Shown: positions 20,965 through 29,979 of the stretch, one piece after another
Layout of the letters: every line of letters starts with the position of its first letter
How positions within the stretch are numbered: position 1 is the first letter of the stretch
DNA from: Rhodococcus tibetensis
GTDB lineage: Bacteria; Actinomycetota; Actinomycetes; Mycobacteriales; Mycobacteriaceae
Direction of reading: 5' to 3'
Assembly: GCF_024438035.1 (NCBI RefSeq)
Contig: NZ_JANFQF010000034.1
Span: 1 to 38,666 of the forward strand
DNA: 38,666 nt
Made by a program: the position numbers and the translations under genes
Notes under the pieces: model-generated
Database searches by the model: none
What the model was told of the DNA's origin: nothing
What the model saw: the letters and a program-made list of their open reading frames with translations, nothing else

Positions 20965-22382
20965 TCTTGTACCTCCAAGCTGAGCAGGTCTTCCACGGTT
21001 TCCCTCCGGAGGATCACGCGCGACTGTCCGTCGCGCACCGCCACCACGGCAGGACGGGTGAGTAGGTTGTACCTACTCGACATCGAGTAGCAGTATGCAC
21101 CGGTGGCAGCGACGGCAAGCAAATCGCCGGCATCGATGTCGTCGGGCATCCAGGTGTCACGGATGACGACATCACCGGATTCGCAGTGTTTACCCACGAC
21201 TCGCGACACCACCGGCTCGGCTTCGCTGACTCGGGAGACCAGCTTGGCTTCGTATTCCGCTTGGTACAGCGCTGTGCGGATGTTGTCGCTCATTCCGCCG
21301 TCGACGCTGACGTAGCGGCGAGTGAGCGCACTGCCGACGGTGACGTCCTTGATGGTGCCGACCTCGTAGAGCGTAACCGTTCCCGGCCCGGCGATCGCAC
21401 GTCCCGGCTCGACGGCAAGGGTCGGCTCGGGCAGGCCGGCGAGAGCGGACTCATTACGCACGATGTCGCCGAGTTTGGCCGCGAGCTCGTCGACGGGCGG
21501 AGGGTCGTCGCTCGGCACGTACGAGATGCCCATGCCGCCACCGAGGTCGATGATCGAAATCTGGGCGGTCTTGTCTACGCCGAACTCGGCGACGACGTCG
21601 CGGAGCAGACCGATCACCCGGTGTGCAGCCACCTCGAATCCGTCTACATCGAAGATCTGGGAACCGATATGGCTGTGCAGGCCGACGAGGCGCAGATTGT
21701 CCGCGGCGAACACTCGCCGGACCGCGTCGATCGCCTTGCCGCCTGCGAGTGAAAAGCCGAACTTCTGGTCCTCGTGGGCGGTCGAGATGAACTCGTGTGT
21801 GTGCGCTTCCACGCCCACCGTCACACGAATGAGAACATCCTGGACGACACCGGCTTCGGCGGCGACTACGTCGAGGCGGTCGACCTCCATGGACGAATCC
21901 AGGACGATGTGACCCACACCGGCCTTTACCGCCGACTGAAGTTCGGCGACCGATTTGTTGTTGCCGTGCATGGCAATTCGCTCCGCGGGAAAGCCCGCAT
22001 GCAACGCGATCGCCAATTCACCGCCCGAGGCGACGTCCAGAGACAAACCCTCGTCTGCCACCCAACGGGCGACCTCCCCGCAGAGAAACGCCTTGGACGC
22101 GTAGTGCACCTTGGCCGCGGGCCCGAATGCACGTGCCATGTCGCGGCACCGGGACCGGAAATCGTCCTCGTCGACGACGAACAGTGGCGTCCCGTACTTT
22201 TCGGCAAGTTCCGTGACCGCAATCCCGGCGAGGCGGACGACTCCGTCCGGACCGCGTTCCGCGTTCCGGGGCCACACCGCAGGAGAGAGTGCCGCGAATG
22301 CCGTTGCGTCGGCGGGACGATCGGGTAGGCCCGGCGCGTGTAGCTGTTCGGCGTGTTTGGGTCCGGCGGGATGCGCGTTCAC
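20961..22382 (-). CDS. lysA: Diaminopimelate decarboxylase
   Basis: A PLP enzyme for the last step of lysine synthesis; it also sets how much meso-diaminopimelate is left for peptidoglycan. The 473 residues show the N-terminal alanine-racemase-like barrel with PLP Lys97 (VHYASKAFL), the HSHIGSQI segment, EPGRAI and the active-site KHCESGD. The N-terminus has about 30 extra residues before the conserved LSPAVWPRN relative to the mycobacterial protein. The GTG start overlaps the argS stop (GTGA); a later start cannot be excluded. Confidence 0.96.
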   Translation of the reverse strand: MNAHPAGPKHAEQLHAPGLPDRPADATAFAALSPAVWPRNAERGPDGVVRLAGIAVTELAEKYGTPLFVVDEDDFRSRCRDMARAFGPAAKVHYASKAFLCGEVARWVADEGLSLDVASGGELAIALHAGFPAERIAMHGNNKSVAELQSAVKAGVGHIVLDSSMEVDRLDVVAAEAGVVQDVLIRVTVGVEAHTHEFISTAHEDQKFGFSLAGGKAIDAVRRVFAADNLRLVGLHSHIGSQIFDVDGFEVAAHRVIGLLRDVVAEFGVDKTAQISIIDLGGGMGISYVPSDDPPPVDELAAKLGDIVRNESALAGLPEPTLAVEPGRAIAGPGTVTLYEVGTIKDVTVGSALTRRYVSVDGGMSDNIRTALYQAEYEAKLVSRVSEAEPVVSRVVGKHCESGDVVIRDTWMPDDIDAGDLLAVAATGAYCYSMSSRYNLLTRPAVVAVRDGQSRVILRRETVEDLLSLEVQE

Positions 22383-24031
22383 ATCTGCTCCGGGGCGCTG
22401 ACGCCGAGAAGCGCGAGACCGTTTGCCAATACCCGACGCGAGGCGTCACACAGAGCGAGCCGCGAAACATGCAGGGGCCCGACCTCCTCGTCACCCTGAG
22501 GCAGCACCCGACACGCGCCGTAGAACCGGTGGTAGGCACCGGCCAGCTCCTCGAGATACCGCGCAATGCGGTGCGGCTCACGAAGATTCGCAGCACTGGT
22601 GACGACGCGCGGGTACTCGCCGAGGGTGCGGATGAGATCGCCTTCCTGCTCGGAGGCCAAGAGCGCGAAGTCCGGATCAGCCACGGTGATTCCCAGCTCG
22701 GCGGCGTTGCGTGCGATGGCCGACAACCTGGCGTGCGCGTACTGCACGTAGTAGACAGGATTCTCGTTGCCGGTGCTGGTCCACAGTTCGAGGTCGATGT
22801 CGATGCTCGAGTCCACCGACGAGCGGATCAACGCGTACCGGGCGGCGTCGACACCGATGGCCTCGACCAGGTCGTCGAGGGTGATGACCGTCCCGGCTCG
22901 CTTACTCATCTTCACGGCGACACCGTCGCGAACCAGATTCACCATCTGCCCGATCAGTACCTCGACGGTGTCCGGGTCGTCGCCGAACGCGGCCGCCGCA
23001 GCCTTGAGCCGGCCGATGTACCCGTGGTGGTCGGCACCGAGCATGTAGATGCACAGGTCGAAGCCGCGGGAACGCTTGTCCTGGAAGTAGGCGATGTCAC
23101 CGGCGATGTACGCCGCGTTGCCGTCGCTCTTGATGACGACACGGTCCTTGTCGTCGCCGAAGTCGGTGCTCTTGAGCCACCAGGCGCCGTCCTCCTGGAA
23201 GAGGTTGCCGGAGTCCTTGAGCGTCCCGACGGCCTTTTCCACCGCACCGGACTCGAACAGCGAGTTCTCGTGGAAGTAGACGTCGAAGTCGACGCCGAAC
23301 TCGTGCAGGGTGCGCTTGATGTGGGCGAACATCAGGTCGACGCCGATGGCGCGGAACACTTCCTGCTGCTCGCCCGCGGGCAGTTCCAGCACGTCGGGGC
23401 GCTGGGACTGCACCTGGGCGGCGATGTCGGCGATGTACGCGCCCGCGTATCCGTCCTCGGGGGCGGGTTCACCCTTGGCGGCCGCGATCAGCGAGCGGGA
23501 GAACCGGTCGATCTGGGCGCCGTGGTCGTTGAAGTAGTACTCGCGGGTGACCGCCGCGCCCTGGGTGGACAGGATCCGGCCCAGCGCGTCGCCCACCGCC
23601 GCCCAGCGCGTTCCACCGAGGTGGATGGGCCCGGTGGGGTTGGCGGAGACGAACTCGAGGTTGATCTTCTTGCCGTCGAGCGTGTGGCCGGACCCGAAGG
23701 CGGCACCCTCGTCGAGGATCTTCGCGACGATCGCGCCCTGCGCGTCGGCGGCCAGACGGATGTTGAGGAAGCCCGGGCCCGCGATGTCGGCGCTGTCGAT
23801 GCCCTCGGCGGCGGTCAGCGCCTCGGCGAGCCAGCCGGCCAGCTCACGCGGGTTGGTACCGACCTTCTTGGCCACCTGCATTGCGACGTTGGTGGCGTAA
23901 TCGCCGTGCTCGGGATTGCGCGGACGCTCGACCGTGAGAGTTTCGGGAAGCACGGACACGTCGAGTCCGCGTTCGTCGAGCACTTTCGCGGCGGTTCCGC
24001 GGAGCAGTTCGGCAAGGTCAGCTGGAGTCAC
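22379..24031 (-). CDS. argS: Arginyl-tRNA synthetase
   Basis: Charges tRNA-Arg. The 550-residue class I synthetase has the N-terminal ArgRS-specific domain, the HIGH-equivalent [12 protein letters not shown] (129-140), the KMSKR signature (VKMSKRAG) and the C-terminal anticodon-binding DALR domain. It starts at GTG 24031 without a Shine-Dalgarno; a -10 TAGGAT lies 8 nt upstream, so it may be leaderless. It is the first gene of the five-gene run with lysA, hom, thrC and thrB. Confidence 0.97.
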   Translation of the reverse strand: MTPADLAELLRGTAAKVLDERGLDVSVLPETLTVERPRNPEHGDYATNVAMQVAKKVGTNPRELAGWLAEALTAAEGIDSADIAGPGFLNIRLAADAQGAIVAKILDEGAAFGSGHTLDGKKINLEFVSANPTGPIHLGGTRWAAVGDALGRILSTQGAAVTREYYFNDHGAQIDRFSRSLIAAAKGEPAPEDGYAGAYIADIAAQVQSQRPDVLELPAGEQQEVFRAIGVDLMFAHIKRTLHEFGVDFDVYFHENSLFESGAVEKAVGTLKDSGNLFQEDGAWWLKSTDFGDDKDRVVIKSDGNAAYIAGDIAYFQDKRSRGFDLCIYMLGADHHGYIGRLKAAAAAFGDDPDTVEVLIGQMVNLVRDGVAVKMSKRAGTVITLDDLVEAIGVDAARYALIRSSVDSSIDIDLELWTSTGNENPVYYVQYAHARLSAIARNAAELGITVADPDFALLASEQEGDLIRTLGEYPRVVTSAANLREPHRIARYLEELAGAYHRFYGACRVLPQGDEEVGPLHVSRLALCDASRRVLANGLALLGVSAPEQM

Positions 24032-24039
24032 AGGTATCT

Positions 24040-24045
24040 ATCCTA
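24040..24045 (-). promoter_or_regulatory. Candidate -10 of the argS-thrB operon
   Basis: Minus-strand TAGGAT ends 8 nt before the argS GTG; no ribosome binding site lies between. A leaderless or nearly leaderless transcript is suggested. No convincing -35 was found. Confidence 0.3.
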
Positions 24046-24160
24046 TGGCCAACGTGTCCCGGGCGGTGACCCGCCTTGCCGCGAGTCCCGCCGCGGGCCC
24101 GGCGACCGCCGGCGAGCGTGGCAGCGGCCACTCTCCCAGGTTGCGCTCAGGGTGGGAAAG

Positions 24161-24166
24161 TACAGT
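24161..24166 (+). promoter_or_regulatory. Candidate -10 for the DUF3105-DUF305 pair
   Basis: TACAGT fits the TAnnnT pattern and would give a leader of about 75 nt. The -35 position (AGGTTG, 17 nt upstream) is poor. Confidence 0.25.
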
Positions 24167-24249
24167 GGTGTCGCCCTGAGTCCCGGCCCTCAGCTTCCGG
24201 TTACCGGGGGTCGAGCGCCCGTAACCCACACACCGAAAGATCACAATCG

Positions 24250-25170
24250 ATGCCAAGCGGTTCGGAAAGTCGCGGTCCCGATAAGAACTCGGGCGCGAAG
24301 TCGGCGAAGGCCATCAAGGCCGCCAAGAAGAAGAGCGGCGGCGCGAAAGTCAAGGGTGGCGCGTCCGCTCCGCGGAACATCCCCTGGCTGACGATCGGCG
24401 CCGGCGCTGCCGTTCTCGCACTCGTGGCGGTCCTCGCGATCAACCTGGTCCCCAAGTACCAGGCCAAGGAAGAAGCCGCGAAGTACGCGCCGAGCGCCGA
24501 GAATCCCGACCCGTCGGTCAACATCGACGGCGTCGTCAAGGTCGACTACCCGGCCGGCATCCACATCCAGCCGACGCAGCGCGTCGCGTACGACCAGTCG
24601 CCCCCGTTCGGCGGCCCCCACGACGCCATCTGGGCGACGTGCACCGGCACGGTCTACCCGAACGCGATCCGCACCGAGAACGCCGTGCACTCGCTCGAGC
24701 ACGGCGCCGTGTGGATCGCCTACAACCCGGACGAGCTGTCCGCCCACCAGGTCGCGACGCTGAAGGACAAGGTGGACGGCGAGACGTACACGCTGCTGTC
24801 GCCGTACCCGGGTCTCGACAGCCCGGTCTCGCTGCAGTCATGGGGCCACCAGCTGAAGCTGGACAGCGTCGACGACGAGCGCATCGACCAGTTCATCACC
24901 GCGCTGCGGATCAACAAGAACACCTACCCGGAGGTCGGCGCGAGCTGCTCGTCCATCCCGGGCTCCGGTTTCGACCCGGACAACCCGCCGCCGTTCGACC
25001 CGAGCACACCCGGCGCGGACGCGGTCCCGATGGACGGCGGCGGCATCGCCCCGGACCAGTCGGAATCCGGTGGTGCGGGAGCGCAGCTGCCCAGCGGCAT
25101 GCAGCTCCCTAGCGACCTGCAGTTGCCGTCCGATCTGCAGCAGGCGCCGGCCGAGGGCGGCAATGGCTAA
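24250..25170 (+). CDS. DUF3105 membrane-anchored protein
   Basis: A 306-residue protein with a very basic cytoplasmic N-terminus (Lys/Ala-rich, about 10-40), one transmembrane segment (about 44-66) and an outside domain. The DUF3105 core (about 85-235) carries the conserved PPFGGPHDAIW, NAVHSLEHGAVWIAY and YPGLDSPV segments; the conserved His residues suggest metal binding, which is unproven. The tail is Pro/Asp/Gly-rich and ends in short QLPS(D/G) repeats. Start ATG 24250 has GAAAGA upstream; the reading frame is open further but lacks coding character. The stop overlaps the next gene by 8 bp, so the pair is co-translated. Confidence 0.85.
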   Translation: MPSGSESRGPDKNSGAKSAKAIKAAKKKSGGAKVKGGASAPRNIPWLTIGAGAAVLALVAVLAINLVPKYQAKEEAAKYAPSAENPDPSVNIDGVVKVDYPAGIHIQPTQRVAYDQSPPFGGPHDAIWATCTGTVYPNAIRTENAVHSLEHGAVWIAYNPDELSAHQVATLKDKVDGETYTLLSPYPGLDSPVSLQSWGHQLKLDSVDDERIDQFITALRINKNTYPEVGASCSSIPGSGFDPDNPPPFDPSTPGADAVPMDGGGIAPDQSESGGAGAQLPSGMQLPSDLQLPSDLQQAPAEGGNG

Positions 25171-25873
25171 TTCGGCCGGACCCGCAGCCGCTCTGGCCCC
25201 GTCCCGGCCCAGTCAGCGCACAGCGCTCCTGGTCATCGGGTTGATCGGCGCCATCGCCCTCGGATTCGCGCTCGGGTTCCTCGCCCGGCTTCCGCTCGCG
25301 GACACCGGCACCCCGGTCCCCGAGGCCGGTTCCGTCGATGTCGGATTCGCGCAGGACATGAGCGTGCACCACAGCCAGGCGGTGGAGATGTCGGCGATCG
25401 CGCTGGCGGGCGCCACCGACCCGGCGGTGCGCGGCCTCGCGTACGACATCCTCACCACGCAGCAGAATCAGCTCGGGCAGATGCAAGGCTGGCTCGCGAT
25501 GTGGGATCAGCCGGCGCTGCCCTCCGGCGGTTACATGGGCTGGATGGAATCCGAGCACTCCGACGGTCACGACCACGGGGCCGCCGACAGCGGGCACATG
25601 GGTTCGATGTCGAAGATGCCGGGCATGGCGTCCTCGGAGGACATGGCCGCGCTGCGTCAGGCCACCGGTCCGGCCGTCGACGTCCTGTACCTGCAGCTGA
25701 TGTTGCGTCACCACGAGGGCGGGCTCCCGATGATGGAGTACGCGGCCCAGCACGCGTCGGAGGACGCGGTGCGCTCTCTCGCGCAGACGATGGTGGACAC
25801 GCAGCAGAGCGAGTCGACGGTGATGACGAACATGCTCACCGCGAAGGGCGCCGCTCCCCTCCCGATGAACTGA
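25163..25873 (+). CDS. DUF305 membrane-anchored, His/Met-rich protein
   Basis: A 236-residue protein with one N-terminal transmembrane segment (about 22-44) and an extracytoplasmic DUF305 domain. Paired His motifs HHSQAVEM (about 68-75) and LRHHEGGLPMMEYA mark the two ferritin-like repeats. Between them is a His/Met-rich loop (HSDGHDHG, GHMGSMSKM). DUF305 includes copper-binding proteins such as cyanobacterial CopM, so metal binding outside the membrane is likely; which metal is unknown. ATG 25163 lies inside the end of the DUF3105 gene. It converges on the phosphoketolase gene with 9 bp between stops. Confidence 0.87.
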   Translation: MANSAGPAAALAPSRPSQRTALLVIGLIGAIALGFALGFLARLPLADTGTPVPEAGSVDVGFAQDMSVHHSQAVEMSAIALAGATDPAVRGLAYDILTTQQNQLGQMQGWLAMWDQPALPSGGYMGWMESEHSDGHDHGAADSGHMGSMSKMPGMASSEDMAALRQATGPAVDVLYLQLMLRHHEGGLPMMEYAAQHASEDAVRSLAQTMVDTQQSESTVMTNMLTAKGAAPLPMN

Positions 25874-25882
25874 TCTCCGGCT

Positions 25883-28285
25883 TCACGACCACGTCCAGTC
25901 GCGCACCTCGGGCATGTCCTCGAGGTGCGCGACGACGTATTCGCCGTGCCGTTCGAGTTGCCGGAGGCAGAAGTCAGCCAGTACGCCGGCACCGGGCGGC
26001 TCCCTCCGCGTGCGCCGCAGCGCCTCGAGGACCAGGTGATAGCGGCTCATCCGGTTGAGCACGACCATGTCGAACGGTGTGGTCGTGGTGCCCTGTTCGC
26101 TGAAGCCGCGAACGTGAAACCGATCCGGGGCGGGACGCCCGTGGATCAGCTCGTGGACGGCGCGCGAGTACCCGTGGAACGCGAACACCACGTCCGTGTC
26201 CGCGGTGAACAGGTCGAGGAACATGCGTGCGTCGAATCCGTGCGGGTGTTCGGTGGGTGTGAGCAACCCCATCAGGTCGACCACGTTGACCACCCGGGTG
26301 ACCAGTTCCGGCGTGTGCTCGCGCAGTAACTGCACCGCGGCGAGGATCTCCTGGGTGGGGACGTCCCCGGCGGCCGCGAGCACGACGTCCGGGTCGGCGC
26401 CCGCCGCGACTTCCGTCCCCGCCCACCCCCACACCGACGCCCCGGCCGCGCAGTGCGCATGCGCCTCCGCGAGCGTCAGGTACTGCAGGTGCGGCTGCTT
26501 GTCGACGACGATGAGATTGACGTGATCGGTGCTGCGGAGGCAGTGGTCGGAGATGGACAGCAGGGTGTTCGAGTCCGGTGGCAGCCAGATCCGGACGACG
26601 TCCGGCGCGAGCGGGATGACGGCGTCGATCATGCCCGGCCCCTGATGACTGAACCCGTTGTGGTCGTTGCGCCAGCACGTGCTGGTCAGCAGGACGTTCA
26701 GCGACGCCACCGGTGCCCGCCACGGCAGATCCACCGCATGCTGCAACCACTTCGTGTGCTGGACGAGCATCGACACGCTCACCATCGCGAACGCCTCGTA
26801 GCTGGCGAACAGCCCGTGCCGCCCCGACAACAGATACCCCTCGAGCCACCCCTCGCAGAGGTGCTCGCTGAGCACCTCCATCACCCGGCCGCGGGCCGAC
26901 AGTCCGTCGTCGTAGTCGGTGACCGGCAGCTGCCAGCAGCGGTCGGTCACCTCGAACACTGCGCCCAACCGGTTGCTGGACGTTTCGTCCGGACAGAACA
27001 GCCGGAAGTACCCACCTCCGTCGGGCGTGGTGGTGGCGTCGTACAGGTCGCGGAGCAGTTCCCCGAGCACCCGGGTGGTCTCGTGGTGGGTCGTGCCGGG
27101 CTTCTCGATCGCGAGCGCATACTTCTCCAGCGGCGGCACGGGAAGATCCGCACGCAGGCGGCCGCCGTTCGCGTACGGCGACGAACCCATCCGCTTGTCG
27201 CCCTGCGGCGCCAGCCGCTCGAGGTCCGGAACGAGTGCGCCGGACGAGTCGAACAGGTCGTCCGGGCCGTACGACCGCATCCATTCCTCGAGCTGACGCA
27301 GATGCGCCTCGTTGGTCCGCACCCCCGACAGCGGAACCTGATGGGACCGGTGCGTGCCCTCGACGAGCACGCCGTCGACGGTGAGCGGACCGGTCCAGCC
27401 CTTCGGGGTCCGCAAGACGATCGCCGGCCACTTGGCTGCGCTGCGCCGACCGGTCCGCGCCTCCCGCTGCAGGTCGGTGATCGAGGTGTGTGCGTCGGTG
27501 AGGGCGCGGTGCAGCGCCGGGAAGACCTGCCGCGGGTCGTCGCCGGAGACGACGGTGGGCGCCCACCCCTGACCGCCGAGGAACGCCTCGACGTCCGCGT
27601 CGCTGGTGCGACCGTAGACGGTGGGCCCGGCGATCTTCGCTCCGTTGACGTGCAGGACCGGCAACACCGCTCCGTCGCGTTCCGGATTGAGGAAGGCGGG
27701 GAGTTTCCACGAACCGGACAGTGGTCCCGTCTCGGCCTCGCCGTCTCCGATCACGCACGCCACCAACAGATTCGGGTGATCGAACGCCGCCCCGGCGGCA
27801 TGCGCGAGGGCGTACCCGAGCTCGCCGCCCTCGTGGATGCTGCCCGGAGTCTGCACGCTGACGTGACTCGGGATCCCACCCGGCGTCGAGAACTGCCGGC
27901 AGAGCCGGTGGATCCCCGCGGCATCGCGGGACACGCCCGGATACACCTCAGAGTACGTCCCCTCCAGGTATGTGGCGGCGACGAGCGCGGGACCACCGTG
28001 CCCGGGACCCGTCACGTAGAGACAGTCGGTGTCGCTCCGGCGGATGAGACGGTTCAGCAGGGCGTAGATCATCGACAGACCGGGACTCGTCCCCCAGTGC
28101 CCGAGCAGCCGGGGTTTGATGTGTTCTGGGCGAAGCGTTTCACGCAGAAGCGTGTTGTCCTGCAGGTAGATCTGCGCGACTGTCAGATAGTTGGCCGCCG
28201 CCCACCACCGCAGGTCCAGCTCGAGGTCGGAATCGGAATACTGCCCGTCGGAGTCCTGCGACCCCACCTGCCGTCCATCGGTCAT
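25883..28285 (-). CDS. xfp: Xylulose-5-phosphate/fructose-6-phosphate phosphoketolase
   Basis: A thiamine-diphosphate enzyme that splits xylulose 5-phosphate or fructose 6-phosphate with phosphate to acetyl phosphate plus a sugar phosphate. At 800 residues it has the usual length, with GHWGTSPG (62-69), GPGHGGPA (93-100), the ThDP/Mg motif GDGEAETG (180-187) and the phosphoketolase signature around SHQGPG. ATG 28285 was chosen for the excellent GAGGAGG 8 nt upstream; the frame stays open for 50 more codons with no family match. It stands alone: no acetate kinase or phosphotransacetylase gene is adjacent in this window. Confidence 0.95.
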   Translation of the reverse strand: MTDGRQVGSQDSDGQYSDSDLELDLRWWAAANYLTVAQIYLQDNTLLRETLRPEHIKPRLLGHWGTSPGLSMIYALLNRLIRRSDTDCLYVTGPGHGGPALVAATYLEGTYSEVYPGVSRDAAGIHRLCRQFSTPGGIPSHVSVQTPGSIHEGGELGYALAHAAGAAFDHPNLLVACVIGDGEAETGPLSGSWKLPAFLNPERDGAVLPVLHVNGAKIAGPTVYGRTSDADVEAFLGGQGWAPTVVSGDDPRQVFPALHRALTDAHTSITDLQREARTGRRSAAKWPAIVLRTPKGWTGPLTVDGVLVEGTHRSHQVPLSGVRTNEAHLRQLEEWMRSYGPDDLFDSSGALVPDLERLAPQGDKRMGSSPYANGGRLRADLPVPPLEKYALAIEKPGTTHHETTRVLGELLRDLYDATTTPDGGGYFRLFCPDETSSNRLGAVFEVTDRCWQLPVTDYDDGLSARGRVMEVLSEHLCEGWLEGYLLSGRHGLFASYEAFAMVSVSMLVQHTKWLQHAVDLPWRAPVASLNVLLTSTCWRNDHNGFSHQGPGMIDAVIPLAPDVVRIWLPPDSNTLLSISDHCLRSTDHVNLIVVDKQPHLQYLTLAEAHAHCAAGASVWGWAGTEVAAGADPDVVLAAAGDVPTQEILAAVQLLREHTPELVTRVVNVVDLMGLLTPTEHPHGFDARMFLDLFTADTDVVFAFHGYSRAVHELIHGRPAPDRFHVRGFSEQGTTTTPFDMVVLNRMSRYHLVLEALRRTRREPPGAGVLADFCLRQLERHGEYVVAHLEDMPEVRDWTWS

Positions 28286-28385
28286 TCTCGACGCCTCCTC
28301 GGGAGTTCGCGAGCGTCCTCGTCCTCCCGACACTAGGCGTGTCCGGGCCGCTACCGGGGTGAGTCCACGAAGTAGGGGGACCGAT

Positions 28386-28416
28386 TTGGTCGATCCCACT
28401 ACCCATGCGCTACGAT
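28386..28416 (+). promoter_or_regulatory. Candidate tRNA-Arg promoter
   Basis: TTGGTC (28386-28391), 19-nt spacer, TACGAT (28411-28416), ending 35 bp before the tRNA. The spacer is longer than ideal. The rest of the 166-bp gap to the phosphoketolase start holds only that gene's ribosome binding site and, presumably, its promoter, which I could not identify. Confidence 0.35.
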
Positions 28417-28451
28417 TGGCCAGCCCAATCGGCACACCGGTTTTCCGGTGC

Positions 28452-28527
28452 GCCCCCGTAGCTCAGGGGATAGAGCGTTCGCCTCCGGAGCGAAAGGTCG
28501 CAGGTTCGAATCCTGCCGGGGGCACCA
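28452..28527 (+). tRNA. tRNA-Arg (anticodon CCG)
   Basis: A full cloverleaf can be drawn: acceptor GCCCCCG/CGGGGGC, D stem GCTC/GAGC, anticodon stem TTCGC/GCGAA around loop CTCCGGA (anticodon CCG), T stem GCAGG/CCTGC with loop TTCGAAT, discriminator A, and an encoded CCA (28525-28527). It reads CGG codons, common in high-GC genomes. In mycobacteria a tRNA-Arg also lies near argS; here three genes lie between them. Confidence 0.97.
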
Positions 28528-28584
28528 CGAGAAACTGCGCCGCATCCCGCGGTGCACATGTTCTACCTGGTGCTACCAGTCCTC

Positions 28585-28610
28585 CCCGGGTGATCTCCCC
28601 GGGCTTTCTT
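28585..28610 (+). terminator. Probable terminator of the tRNA-Arg
   Basis: Two CCCGGG boxes (28585-28590 and 28598-28603) can pair around a 7-nt loop and are followed by CTTTCTT. The stem is short but pure G-C. It sits 57 nt after the tRNA. The remainder of the gap to 28745 shows only the next gene's ribosome binding site. Confidence 0.4.
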
Positions 28611-28745
28611 CGAGAGCTGCAGCAGCGTCGGCCCAGGCCGCGCACATCGATTCGAACGCAGAGCTCCCTCGCAAATTCGCTGTGGGTTTCGCGGTTTCAC
28701 CTTTCCGCCATCTTTCTCCCATCAGCGTCAACCGAGGGACACCCC

Positions 28746-29906
28746 GTGCACCAGCCCCATTCTCATCCGCTCAGCCTCGGCGTGATCGCGCGCTCGAACA
28801 AGACCGACGAACGCCGACTTCCGATCCACCCTTTGCACTTCGACCGCATCGACGCCGATCTGCGGAGCCGGATCCACCTCGAGCACGGTTACGGCGAGCC
28901 GTTCGGTGTCTCCGACGAGCAACTTGCCCACTCGGTCGCCGGGCTGCGCACGCGTGAGGAGTTGATCGCACAATCCGACGTCGTTCTGCTCCCGAAGCCC
29001 CTCACGAAGGATCTCGAAAATCTGCGTGACGGCCAGATCTTATGGGGATGGCCGCATTGTGTGCAGGACCCGGAACTCACCCAGGTGGCCATCGATCGTC
29101 AGCTGACGCTCATCGCCTTCGAGGCCATGAATCACTGGAGTGCCGAGGGGTCGTTCCAGCTGCATGTCTTCCACAAGAACAACGAGCTCGCAGGCTACTC
29201 CTCCGTGCTGCACGCCCTGTCGATCGCCGGGGCGACCGGGGACTACGGACGTCGTCTCCGCGCGGTCGTGCTCGGTTTCGGGGCCACCGCCCGCGGGGCG
29301 GTCACCGCTCTGAACGCTCTGGGAATCCACGACGTCCACGTCGTCACGCAGCGCGGCGTGACCGCCGTCAGCTCGCCCATCCACTCGGCGGAGATCGTCC
29401 AGTTCGATCACGACGGCGCCGACCCGCGGCGAAGCCACGTCACGACGGACAACGGCCGGCTGCCGCTCGCAGGCTTTCTGGCCCGTCACGACATCATCGT
29501 CAACTGTGTCCTGCAGGACACCGAGGCGCCGCTGACCTTCCTCGTCGACGAGGACATCGAAACCCTCCTCCCCGGCTGCCTCGTCGTCGACGTGTCCTGC
29601 GACGAGGGCATGGGTTTCAGTTGGGCGCGCCCCACCTCGTTCGCGGACCCGACGTTCATGATCGGCGAGAATGTCCGCTATTACGGTGTAGACCACAGTC
29701 CGTCGCACCTGTGGAACTCCGCGACGTGGGAGATCAGCGAGGCGCTTCTCCCCTACCTGCGCACCGTCCTCGACGGTCCCGTTGCCTGGGACGGCAGCGA
29801 GACGATTCGGCGGGCGATCGAAATCCGCGACGGAGTGGTGCAGAACCCCAAGATCCTGTCGTTCCAGGACCGCGCGGCCGACTACCCGCACCCAGTCCTC
29901 GCCTGA
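28746..29906 (+). CDS. Alanine dehydrogenase / N5-(carboxyethyl)ornithine synthase-like oxidoreductase
   Basis: A 386-residue NAD(P)-dependent enzyme of the alanine dehydrogenase/PNT fold. Visible features are the N-terminal RSNKTDERRLPI segment, a LLPKPL motif with the candidate substrate-binding Lys84, the GWPH motif with His104, and the nucleotide-binding VLGFGATARG (175-184). The GWxH and AGYSSVLHAL segments recall N5-(carboxyethyl)ornithine synthase, which joins pyruvate and ornithine reductively. Other relatives act on alanine or saccharopine, so the substrate is open. The GTG start has GAGGGA 6 nt upstream; no closer ATG exists. Its stop precedes a long shared inverted repeat. Confidence 0.8.
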   Translation: MHQPHSHPLSLGVIARSNKTDERRLPIHPLHFDRIDADLRSRIHLEHGYGEPFGVSDEQLAHSVAGLRTREELIAQSDVVLLPKPLTKDLENLRDGQILWGWPHCVQDPELTQVAIDRQLTLIAFEAMNHWSAEGSFQLHVFHKNNELAGYSSVLHALSIAGATGDYGRRLRAVVLGFGATARGAVTALNALGIHDVHVVTQRGVTAVSSPIHSAEIVQFDHDGADPRRSHVTTDNGRLPLAGFLARHDIIVNCVLQDTEAPLTFLVDEDIETLLPGCLVVDVSCDEGMGFSWARPTSFADPTFMIGENVRYYGVDHSPSHLWNSATWEISEALLPYLRTVLDGPVAWDGSETIRRAIEIRDGVVQNPKILSFQDRAADYPHPVLA

Positions 29907-29912
29907 GCACCA

Positions 29913-29965
29913 CGGACGAACGGGACGCTCGTTCGATCTGACGCAACGAGCGTCCCGTTCGTCCG
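29913..29965. terminator. Bidirectional terminator hairpin between convergent genes
   Basis: Arms 29913-29933 and 29945-29965 are a perfect 21-bp inverted repeat with an 11-nt loop. It lies 6 bp after the stop of the plus-strand dehydrogenase and 14 bp after the stop of the minus-strand ligase. There is no T-run on either side; in high-GC actinobacteria such U-less hairpins can end transcription. It is the longest perfect stem in the window. Confidence 0.75.
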
Positions 29966-29979
29966 GGACGGCGGCGGGT

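Noticed and set aside
20961..20970. Threonine attenuator before hom
   Set aside because: hom overlaps lysA by 4 bp, so there is no room for a leader peptide or terminator.
26453..28336. Plus-strand open frame of 627 codons opposite the phosphoketolase gene
   Set aside because: Arg/Val/Pro-rich antisense translation of a clear gene; no motif and no plausible promoter or ribosome binding site.
28286..28435. 50-residue N-terminal extension of the phosphoketolase
   Set aside because: Ser/Arg-rich, with no family match, whereas the ATG at 28285 has a near-perfect ribosome binding site and gives the family length.
28452..28527. tRNA-Arg as an integration site of a genomic island
   Set aside because: No integrase gene and no repeat of the tRNA 3' end were seen downstream within the window; the operon to the right has ordinary composition.
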